Below, one piece after another: positions 1-5,222 of a DNA stretch of 9,260 nucleotides. The notes beneath the pieces were generated by a model. The model was not told the DNA's origin and searched no databases. It saw only the letters and a list, made by a program, of their open reading frames with translations. The stretch comes from an uncultured Rhodanobacter sp. (GTDB taxonomy: Bacteria > Pseudomonadota > Gammaproteobacteria > Xanthomonadales > Rhodanobacteraceae), in contig CALCWL010000202.1 in NCBI GenBank assembly GCA_937906285.1, positions 1 through 9,260 on the forward strand, given 5' to 3'. Position 1 is the first letter of the stretch. The number at the start of each line of letters is the position of its first letter. A program made the position numbers and the translations under genes.

Positions 1-406
1 TGTTGGGCATGGACGCCCACGGTTCGCGCGGCGGCAGGTGACCTTCCTGCAGCAGCTCGACCGAAATCAGGTCGGGCGAACGCACGAACGCCATGTGGCC
101 GTCGCGCGGCGGGCGATGGATGGTGTAACCCATGTCCAGCAACCGCTGGCAGGTGGCGTAGATGTCCTCCACCCGGAAGGCCAGGTGGCCGAAGTTGCGC
201 GCGCTGCCGTAATCCTCGGTGGAACCCCAGTTGTACGTCAGCTCGACTTCCGCCTCGGGGCTGTCCGGCGCAGCCAGGAATACCAGGGTGAACTGGCCCT
301 GGGCGTTCTCCATGCGGCGCACTTCACGCAGGCCCAGACCTTCGCAGTAGAAGCGCAGCGAGGCATCGATGTCGCGCACGCGCACCATGGTGTGCAGATA
401 CTTCAT
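1..406 (-). CDS. gloA: Lactoylglutathione lyase (glyoxalase I), 3' end cut by window edge
   Basis: Glyoxalase I isomerises the methylglyoxal-glutathione hemithioacetal to S-lactoylglutathione in the cytosol. 135 residues are visible, and the stop lies just outside the left edge. Compared with E. coli GloA, the four metal ligands are in place: His5 (start KYLHTMVRV), Glu55 (VELTYNWG), His74 (FGHLAF) and Glu117 (ISVELL). These make the usual beta-alpha-beta-beta-beta fold of two modules. The ATG at 406-404 has a strong ribosome site (GAGGAG, 407-420 on the minus strand). It overlaps the stop of the upstream aminotransferase gene as ATGA, so the two are probably translationally coupled. The visible tail (REPWASMPN) matches the end of Xanthomonas-type GloA, so only a few residues should be missing. 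Confidence 0.93.
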   Translation of the reverse strand, partial: MKYLHTMVRVRDIDASLRFYCEGLGLREVRRMENAQGQFTLVFLAAPDSPEAEVELTYNWGSTEDYGSARNFGHLAFRVEDIYATCQRLLDMGYTIHRPPRDGHMAFVRSPDLISVELLQEGHLPPREPWASMPN

Positions 407-1590
407 GGTTCACTCCTCTCTGTCGCGGGTTGCCGGCCTGCGACGAAATCGCTCAACGCGTCGTGCAGGCGGGACAAGCCGTCGGCCAGTTCCTCGTCGG
501 TGATGGACAACGGCGGCACGAAGCGCAGCACGTCCGCGCCGGCCTGCAACAACAACAAGCCTTGCGCCGCGGCGTGATCGAGGATTTCGCCGGCCCTGCC
601 CTTGTATGCGTCCGCCAGCACGGCGCCGATCATCAGACCACGCCCGCGCACTTCATCGAACAATTCCAGTTGCTGGTTGATCCGGGCCAGGCCCGCGCGC
701 AAGTCGTTGGCCTGGCGTTCGACGTTGGCAAGGATCGCCGGCGAGGCCAGCTTGGCCAGCGCCACGCGCGCCACGGCGGCAGCCATCGGATTGCCGCCGA
801 AGGTGGTGCCGTGCGACCCGTACTGCATCGTGTCGGCCACTTTCGGCCCCGCCAACATGGCGCCGATGGGAAAACCGCAGCCCAGTGCCTTGGCCAAGGT
901 GACGATGTCAGGCCTGACCTGGCCGTGCGCGAACAGCTCGCCGGTGCGGCCCATGCCGCACTGGATTTCGTCCAGCACGAGCAAGGCGTCGTGCTCGTCG
1001 CACAACTCGCGCACGCGCTCGAGGAAACCCGGCACCGCCGGTACCACGCCGCCTTCGCCCTGGATCGGCTCCAGCATCACGGCGGCAATGTCGTCGGCCT
1101 TGAAGGCCCGTTCCAGCACCGCCGCGTCGTTGTAATCGAGGTAGCGAAAGCCGGCAGGCAACGGCTCGTACCCGGCCTGGTACTTCGGCTGCGCCGTCGC
1201 GGTCACGGTGGCCAGCGTGCGACCGTGGAAGGAGCCTTTGAAGGTGACGATGGTGCGCCGCTCCGCCGGGCGCCCCTGCGCGGCCGCCCACTTGCGCACC
1301 AGCTTGATCGCCGCCTCGTTCGCCTCGGCGAGGCGCAGCGGCGGCTCGGTGTAGAACACGTTGCTGGCGTGCCACAACTTGTGCGCTTGGGTGGCCAACG
1401 CGGCGAGCAGATCCGGGTCCTGGTGTCCCAGCGAATTCACCGCGATGCCGGCGCCGAAGTCGATGTAATCGCGGCCCTGCGTGTCCCACACGCGCGAGCC
1501 GCGGCCGTGATCGAGCACCAGTTCGCGTGGCTTGTAGACCGGCAGCCAGTAGCGCTTGCCGAGATTGAGCAGGTCGTCGGGCGATGACAT
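403..1590 (-). CDS. argD: Acetylornithine/succinylornithine-type aminotransferase with an internal deletion at the PLP-phosphate loop
   Basis: Class III PLP-dependent aminotransferase of 395 residues, resembling ArgD/ArgM/AstC. These enzymes interconvert N-acetyl (or succinyl) ornithine and the semialdehyde in arginine metabolism. Recognisable blocks are SNVFYTEPPLRLAE (76-89), GSFHGRT (119-125), EPIQGEGG (174-181), DEIQCGMGRTG (207-217, with Asp207 for the pyridine N), LAKALGCGFPIGA with the Schiff-base Lys234, and GTTFGGNP (261-268). Odd feature: RLAE at 86-89 runs straight into ANEAAIKLVRK. In relatives about 20 residues lie between them, ending in the Asn-Ser-Gly-(Ala/Thr)-Glu motif that binds the PLP phosphate. 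The reading frame is intact, so the protein may be made but is probably impaired. The ATG at 1590 has only a weak ribosome site. argM or astC are alternative names; I cannot tell which substrate is used. Confidence 0.85.
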   Translation of the reverse strand: MSSPDDLLNLGKRYWLPVYKPRELVLDHGRGSRVWDTQGRDYIDFGAGIAVNSLGHQDPDLLAALATQAHKLWHASNVFYTEPPLRLAEANEAAIKLVRKWAAAQGRPAERRTIVTFKGSFHGRTLATVTATAQPKYQAGYEPLPAGFRYLDYNDAAVLERAFKADDIAAVMLEPIQGEGGVVPAVPGFLERVRELCDEHDALLVLDEIQCGMGRTGELFAHGQVRPDIVTLAKALGCGFPIGAMLAGPKVADTMQYGSHGTTFGGNPMAAAVARVALAKLASPAILANVERQANDLRAGLARINQQLELFDEVRGRGLMIGAVLADAYKGRAGEILDHAAAQGLLLLQAGADVLRFVPPLSITDEELADGLSRLHDALSDFVAGRQPATERSEP

Positions 1591-1713
1591 GTCGGTTCAT
1601 CCGGCGATCGAACTCCTGACCGCCAAGTTGCGAAGGAAGCCGACACGAAACGCGCCGGCGCGCCACCCGGCATCCTGCCTGATCGGGCACCGGTCGGACA
1701 ATCATGCGGCGAT

Positions 1714-1735
1714 CGCCTGTAAACGTCGACAGGCG
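1714..1735. promoter_or_regulatory. LacI/GalR-like operator dyad upstream of argD
   Basis: Inverted repeat with perfect 7-base arms CGCCTGT (1714-1720) and ACAGGCG (1729-1735). They are centred on a palindromic ACGT core (1723-1726). The inner part, TGTAAACGTCGACA, differs at two positions from TGTAAACGTTTACA, the type of site bound by many LacI/GalR-family repressors, which favour a central CG. It sits about 125-145 bases upstream of the argD ATG. The identity of any binding protein is inference. Confidence 0.35.
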
Positions 1736-1771
1736 GCGTAGCAATCCTGTTACACCTGCCGCGACCCGCAT

Positions 1772-1796
1772 GCGAACGGCGTGCACCGCCGTTCGC
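1772..1796. promoter_or_regulatory. Candidate enhancer site: perfect 10-base inverted repeat upstream of the sigma-54 promoter
   Basis: Left arm GCGAACGGCG (1772-1781), spacer TGCAC, right arm CGCCGTTCGC (1787-1796), with no mismatch. Its centre (1784) is about 130 bases upstream of the -24 element, near -154 from the predicted transcription start. Enhancer-binding proteins of sigma-54 commonly bind at such distances. No gene reads into it from the left, so a terminator role is unlikely for the plus strand. Binding by the regulator at 7421-8764 is inference. Confidence 0.5.
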
Positions 1797-1846
1797 CCGC
1801 CGCAGCGGCCACCTCGACCGTAACCATTCCGACATCGCCACCGCTT

Positions 1847-1872
1847 TTTCCGCCCGCACGAAACTGCGGAAA
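1847..1872. promoter_or_regulatory. Second upstream dyad (TTTCCGC-N12-GCGGAAA)
   Basis: Perfect 7-base arms TTTCCGC (1847-1853) and GCGGAAA (1866-1872) are separated by 12 bases. The centre, at about 1859.5, falls near -78 relative to the predicted start. The halves lie about 19 bases apart, roughly two helical turns, so a dimer could contact one face of the helix. It could be a second activator site or the site of another regulator. Confidence 0.35.
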
Positions 1873-1910
1873 CCGGCTGCAGCTCAAGGATGATGGCCCG
1901 GGTGCGCCGG

Positions 1911-1926
1911 CTGGCACGTCACTTGC
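1911..1926 (+). promoter_or_regulatory. Sigma-54 (RpoN) promoter of the fap operon
   Basis: CTGGCACG (1911-1918), four bases, then TTGC (1923-1926) matches the -24/-12 consensus TGGCACG-N4-TTGCW at every fixed position; only the last W is a C. The GG-to-GC spacing is correct. Transcription should start near 1938, giving a leader of about 35 bases before the ATG at 1973. The presence of a sigma-54 activator gene at the other end of the operon supports the call. Confidence 0.8.
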
Positions 1927-1943
1927 CTTCGCCTTGACCACTA

Positions 1944-1957
1944 CGCTGACGTCAGCG
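1944..1957. promoter_or_regulatory. Perfect 14-base palindrome in the fap leader
   Basis: CGCTGACGTCAGCG is a perfect palindrome placed just after the predicted transcription start and two bases before the purine-rich ribosome site AGAGG of the first gene. As DNA it could be an operator; as RNA it could fold into a five-pair stem with an ACGT loop next to the ribosome site. Both roles are inference. Confidence 0.4.
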
Positions 1958-1972
1958 AAGAGGTATCGGCTA

Positions 1973-2494
1973 ATGGACAGCCCGCAGGGATTCACGACTT
2001 GCATCAGCCTGAAAACCGGACTGATGCTGGCACTGGCAACATCGCTGCCGTCGGCGGCACTCGCGGCTGACGCACATCAAGGGGTGCAGGCCAAACCTGG
2101 CGAAATAGTCCTGCTGCGCAACGTCGCGGCGCGGCCGGCTTATCGTCTGGCCCCGCCCGGCATGGCGCTGATCGTGGATCCCTCGCCGGAGCGGGAGCTG
2201 GCGCGGGCGCTTGATCCCGACGAACTTTCCGAGGCGGATTACGCCAGCCTCGACGCTTCCTCGTCGCGCGATCGCGGGCACGCCACAACCGTCGGCAATG
2301 CCGTGGGCGTGGCATTGGGCGGCAGCGTCGCCTCCGGCCTGGTGGGCGAGCGAGCCGCCGGCACCGGGTTCAGCAGCCTGGTCGCCGGGCCAACCGGTGC
2401 GATCGGCCGGGCCACCGGCAACATCGACAACCAGGTGCGAGGTGCGCTTTCGCAGTTGCCCGGCGTGGCACCGCCTGCCGTCGGCGGACACTGA
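1973..2494 (+). CDS. Exported protein of unknown function, first gene of the amyloid operon
   Basis: 173 residues, family not recognised. Residues 1-31 look like a Sec signal peptide: Lys14, a hydrophobic core around 16-25, and SAALA before the predicted cleavage after Ala31. A short domain follows (about 40-70, GEIVLLRNVAARPAYRLAPPG), then an acidic stretch (about 69-100). The tail is rich in Gly, Ala, Ser and Val (about 103-158), with regularly spaced small residues and Asn/Gln at the end (GNIDNQVRGALSQLP). The ATG at 1973 is preferred because AGAGG lies nine bases upstream and the sigma-54 promoter precedes it. It is 13 bases ahead of the next gene. By position it could correspond to the chaperone FapA, but I see no sequence basis for that. 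It may be a lineage-specific accessory or minor subunit. Confidence 0.75.
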   Translation: MDSPQGFTTCISLKTGLMLALATSLPSAALAADAHQGVQAKPGEIVLLRNVAARPAYRLAPPGMALIVDPSPERELARALDPDELSEADYASLDASSSRDRGHATTVGNAVGVALGGSVASGLVGERAAGTGFSSLVAGPTGAIGRATGNIDNQVRGALSQLPGVAPPAVGGH

Positions 2495-2507
2495 GGGGGC
2501 CACGTCG

Positions 2508-3128
2508 ATGTCACGCACACTCGCCGCGGCACTGATTGCCGCCCTCGTCGCGCTTGCCCCGGTCGCCCATGCGGCCGAGGACGATTACGCGCAGATGCTC
2601 GGCTACCTCACCAGCAGCCGCATCGATGGCCACGCGATGAGCGATTCCCATGGCCTGAGTGCCGTCAACATGGCCGCCGGCGACTCCAACCAGCAGGCCA
2701 ACCTGCGGGCCTTCGCCGTCGGCGGAACCGTGTCCGTGCAAAGCCGCCAGTGGCGGCAGGACAACGCCGCCACCGCGCCCGCCGCGGCCAGCGCCAGCAT
2801 CGGCGGCAACGCCTACGTCAACGCGAGCGGACTCGCATCGATCAATCAGGCCAGCGGCAACGGCAACGCACAAGTCAACGTGGTTGCGGCGGCCCTGGCC
2901 ATCCAGGGCATACGCGAAGCCACCGAGGACAGCTTGTCCGCGGCGGTTTCCGCGTCGGCGGGGGCCCAGCACCCCGACACGGCATCGGAGGGCGGCGGCG
3001 TGCGCCGTGTTGCCGTCGACTCGTCCGCCATGCGCGGTTTTCACGGGGTGCTGCAACTCAACCAGGCTGCGGGATCCGGCAACGCCACGAGCAACCAGCT
3101 GCTGCTCGTCCTGCCGACGTCGCCGTAG
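2508..3128 (+). CDS. Secreted three-repeat amyloid-related protein (FapA/FapB-like)
   Basis: 206 residues with a clear signal peptide (cleavage near Ala22, VAHA|AEDD). Three imperfect repeats start near residues 49, 108 and 180: GLSAVNMAAGDSNQQAN, GLASINQASGNGNAQVN and GVLQLNQAAGSGNATSN. They share the pattern G-x3-[VIL]-N-x-A-x-G-x2-N with the FapC repeats, but are more diverged. In Pseudomonas Fap systems FapB is the minor subunit thought to nucleate FapC, and FapA is a periplasmic helper. This product could be either; its place directly before fapC favours a FapB-like role. It has no cysteine. The ATG at 2508 follows GGGGG at 2494-2498 with a spacer of about nine bases. Upstream in-frame sequence overlaps the preceding gene and lacks a signal peptide. 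Confidence 0.8.
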   Translation: MSRTLAAALIAALVALAPVAHAAEDDYAQMLGYLTSSRIDGHAMSDSHGLSAVNMAAGDSNQQANLRAFAVGGTVSVQSRQWRQDNAATAPAAASASIGGNAYVNASGLASINQASGNGNAQVNVVAAALAIQGIREATEDSLSAAVSASAGAQHPDTASEGGGVRRVAVDSSAMRGFHGVLQLNQAAGSGNATSNQLLLVLPTSP

Positions 3129-3165
3129 CGCATTCCACCCAGGCACGAGAAAGAGTGAGGACACC

Positions 3166-4356
3166 ATGAACGGAACTTTGAGGAAATCACTTGTCGCCAT
3201 CGCGCTCCTCGCGGCATTCGGCACCGCCGCCTACGCGCAGGAAAACGGCGAATCAGGCAACGGGGACAAAGTCACCTTCAACAAGAAGGTGAAGCTGCAC
3301 TCGGACATCAGCATCAGCGGCGACGTCCGCGTGCGCGGCACCATCCCCGTCGAATCGGCGGCCATCGCCATTATCAACAACACGCAGACCAACAGCGACA
3401 ATGTCGGCGAGAACGGGTTGCTGTCCAACGACGCGGCCGCCACTGACGGCACCGCCGGCAACGCCTCGGGCAACATCGGCGTCAACATCGCCGCCGGCGA
3501 CAACAACCAGCAGGACAACGCCGCGGCGCTCTCCGCGGCCGATGCCAGCTTCACCTTCGGCTTGGCCGACGCGGAAGTGTTCGTCAACCAGTCCGACACT
3601 GCCAACGGCACCCTGAACCTGGGCACCGCCAACAGTGCCTCGATCGCCGACGACGCCTTCAGCAATGCCTCGGGCAACATCGGCGCGAACGTGACGGCGG
3701 GCAACAACAACCAGCAGAAGAACGCGATGGCGGCGTCGGTCGCCACCAGCAGCTTCGCCCAGGCCACGGTGTCGTCCAGCCAGACGTCCAGCGGCAATAC
3801 GACGATGAATGCGCCGTTCGTCGATGTCACGGTCAACACGCTGGACATCTCCCTCGGCGGTTCGGCCAGCGGCAGCTACAGCGGCAGCGGCCAGGGCAGT
3901 GCCGACCTCGGCCTGTCCGGCGCAATGGATCAGATCGGCGACGTGTATCCGGATACCTGGAGCGGCAACACCCATCCGAGCGGCAGCCAGACGGGCCACT
4001 TCGACCTGGATTCCCAGGTGCAGGGCGGCTCGGATCTCAACGACGATGGTGGCGCACTGGCCTTCGGTTACACCGACGGCTCCTCGGCGTCCGGCGGGCT
4101 GGGCTTCGAGGAAAGCGGCGACGTCGCCCTGGACAGCATCAGCCTTTCCGGCACCGTGGCCTATCTGCAGACCGTGTATCAACCGACAACCAACAGCGCG
4201 ACGCTCAGCGGCAACGCCTTCAACGGCGCCTCCGGCAACATCGGCATCAATGTCGCGGCCGGCACCGGCAACCAGCAAGCCAACAGCCTGGCGATGGCCG
4301 TTGCCCAGCCCACCACCGGTGGTGGTGGTGGTGGCGGTGGCGGTGGCGGTGAGTGA
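3166..4356 (+). CDS. fapC: Major functional amyloid subunit FapC
   Basis: 396 residues, signal peptide cleaved near Ala24 (AAYA|QENGE). After a charged and beta-prone N-terminal segment (35-75) come three amyloid repeats with cores at 99-123 (NASGNIGVNIAAGDNNQQDN...), 167-191 (NASGNIGANVTAGNNNQQKN...) and 354-378 (GASGNIGINVAAGTGNQQAN...). Linker 1 is about 40 residues; linker 2 is about 160 and contains a block also known from Pseudomonas FapC (254-292, with DQIGDVYPDTW, QTGHFDLDSQVQGG and LNDDGGALAF). FapC is secreted and polymerises into extracellular biofilm fibres. The protein has no cysteine and ends in TT, eleven Gly and Glu, where Pseudomonas FapC has a C-terminal CxxC. The ribosome site GTGAGG precedes the ATG at 3166. 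The gap before it is 37 bases. Confidence 0.93.
   Translation: MNGTLRKSLVAIALLAAFGTAAYAQENGESGNGDKVTFNKKVKLHSDISISGDVRVRGTIPVESAAIAIINNTQTNSDNVGENGLLSNDAAATDGTAGNASGNIGVNIAAGDNNQQDNAAALSAADASFTFGLADAEVFVNQSDTANGTLNLGTANSASIADDAFSNASGNIGANVTAGNNNQQKNAMAASVATSSFAQATVSSSQTSSGNTTMNAPFVDVTVNTLDISLGGSASGSYSGSGQGSADLGLSGAMDQIGDVYPDTWSGNTHPSGSQTGHFDLDSQVQGGSDLNDDGGALAFGYTDGSSASGGLGFEESGDVALDSISLSGTVAYLQTVYQPTTNSATLSGNAFNGASGNIGINVAAGTGNQQANSLAMAVAQPTTGGGGGGGGGGGE
4318..4350 (+). repeat. GGT/GGC trinucleotide tract encoding eleven glycines
   Basis: Eleven consecutive Gly codons (five GGT, then alternating GGC and GGT) directly precede the GAG-TGA end of fapC. Such a tract can gain or lose whole codons by slippage without a frameshift, changing the length of the C-terminal tail. 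Confidence 0.9.
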
Positions 4357-4366
4357 CTCGGAAAAC

Positions 4367-4387
4367 AGCCGCTCTCGAACAGCGGCT
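4367..4387 (+). other. Hairpin just after fapC
   Basis: AGCCGCT (4367-4373), a seven-base loop, and AGCGGCT (4381-4387) form a perfect seven-pair stem beginning 11 bases after the fapC stop. There is no T-tract, so it is more likely an mRNA-stabilising or partial stop structure than a strong terminator. Confidence 0.5.
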
Positions 4388-4433
4388 TACGTGGACGGCA
4401 GCCCGGCCCCCCCTGTAACCGGGCCACCAGGAA

Positions 4434-4462
4434 CCCCCGGCCCGACCCCTGCGGGCCGGGGG
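4434..4462 (+). terminator. GC-rich hairpin between fapC and fapD, possible attenuator
   Basis: CCCCCGGCCC (4434-4443), a nine-base loop, and GGGCCGGGGG (4453-4462) form a perfect ten-pair all-GC stem. It is followed by CCCTCTTC rather than a run of T, so it is not a classical terminator. In a fap operon it could reduce transcription into fapD-E-F or protect the 3' end of the abundant fapC message from exonucleases. Confidence 0.45.
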
Positions 4463-4508
4463 CCCTCTTCGACAGGGACAGGCCCTCGCCCGGCGACAAG
4501 GACAGCCC

Positions 4509-5210
4509 ATGCAACGCCAACTGACCGCCATTCTCCTGCTGCTGCTCGCCAGCCTCTGCACAATGCTCGCGCAGGCAGGCGAGGTGCGCTTCCAGGGCGT
4601 GCTGCCGAATGGTGCGCTTTATGTCGGCCACGTCGAGAGCATGCACGAGGCGCGCTTTCGCAACATGGTGCGCCAGCACACTGATTACAGCTGCGGTGCC
4701 GCGGCACTGGCCACCATCCTGCGCTATGCGTACCACGTGGACGTGGACGAGACCGCGGTGATCGAGGGCATGCTTGGCGTGTCCGACGCGGAACTGGTGC
4801 GCCAGCGCGGCTTTTCCCTGCTGGACATCAAGCACTACGTGGAATCGCTCGGCATGCGCGGCCGTGGCTATCGCATCAGCGAGCAGCGCCTGCGCAGCCT
4901 GCGCGTACCCGGTCTGGTGCTGATGGACGTCAGCGGCTTCCGCCACTTCGTGGTGCTCAAGCAGGTGCGCGACGACACCGTGGAGTTGGCCGATCCGATG
5001 CTGGGCAACCGCAGCCTGGCCATCGCCGACTTCATCGCGGCATGGCCATCGCGCGCCGTATTCGTGGTCATCGGCAACGACTTCGACCGCAACACCGTCC
5101 TGCTGCAGCCTGTCGAGCGGGCCAGCGCGCGAGCACTGTTCGCGCGACAGGGTCCGGTCACCGATGCCGAGTTGCTCGATTTCGGCTTCACCCATGCCGA
5201 TCTGTTTTGA
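4509..5210 (+). CDS. fapD: C39-family cysteine peptidase FapD
   Basis: 233 residues with an N-terminal export signal (hydrophobic 5-20, AQA|GE). The peptidase C39 fold shows QHTDYSCGAAALATILRY with oxyanion Gln56 and nucleophile Cys62, then FRHFVVLKQV with His146, then ELADPMLGN with Asp162. These give a complete Cys-His-Asp set. It is a stand-alone protease and lacks the ABC-transporter domains to which C39 peptidases are often fused, as expected for FapD. In Pseudomonas FapD is needed for Fap secretion and is thought to act in the periplasm; which partner it cleaves here cannot be seen from the sequence. The ATG at 4509 has a modest ribosome site (AAGGA). The gene is 152 bases after fapC and 12 bases before fapE. 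Confidence 0.9.
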   Translation: MQRQLTAILLLLLASLCTMLAQAGEVRFQGVLPNGALYVGHVESMHEARFRNMVRQHTDYSCGAAALATILRYAYHVDVDETAVIEGMLGVSDAELVRQRGFSLLDIKHYVESLGMRGRGYRISEQRLRSLRVPGLVLMDVSGFRHFVVLKQVRDDTVELADPMLGNRSLAIADFIAAWPSRAVFVVIGNDFDRNTVLLQPVERASARALFARQGPVTDAELLDFGFTHADLF

Positions 5211-5222
5211 GGATCCGCCGTC

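Larger units (their letters stand above)
1591..1972. other. Divergent regulatory region between argD and the amyloid operon
   Basis: This 382-base stretch contains no convincing gene. Frames open through it merely extend the neighbouring genes backwards without ribosome sites. It holds a sigma-54 promoter facing right and four dyads: 1714-1735, 1772-1796, 1847-1872 and 1944-1957. The first lies nearest argD; the other three flank the sigma-54 promoter and are candidates for regulating the fap operon. I did not find a convincing sigma-70 promoter for argD; a weak candidate (TTGCTA, 17 bases, TACAGG on the minus strand, near 1715-1745) has a poor -10. Confidence 0.6.

Noticed and set aside
430..1587. 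Plus-strand open frame of 385 residues opposite the aminotransferase
   Set aside because: It is a high-GC shadow; the minus strand has a clear family protein with catalytic motifs and this frame has none.
1717..1732. CTGT-N8-ACAG resembling the E. coli LexA box
   Set aside because: The centre lacks the A/T-rich character of that box, and Xanthomonads use a different LexA site; the LacI-like reading fits better.
1781..1972. Upstream extension of the first fap gene
   Set aside because: It would cover the sigma-54 promoter and the dyads, has no ribosome site, and would bury the signal peptide.
4289..4304. TGGC...TTGC resembling a sigma-54 promoter within fapC
   Set aside because: The spacing is one base too long and it lies in coding sequence.
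4179..4356. Repeats in fapC considered as a mobile or CRISPR-like repeat
   Set aside because: The similarity is at the protein level (amyloid repeats) and the DNA copies are diverged with irregular spacing.
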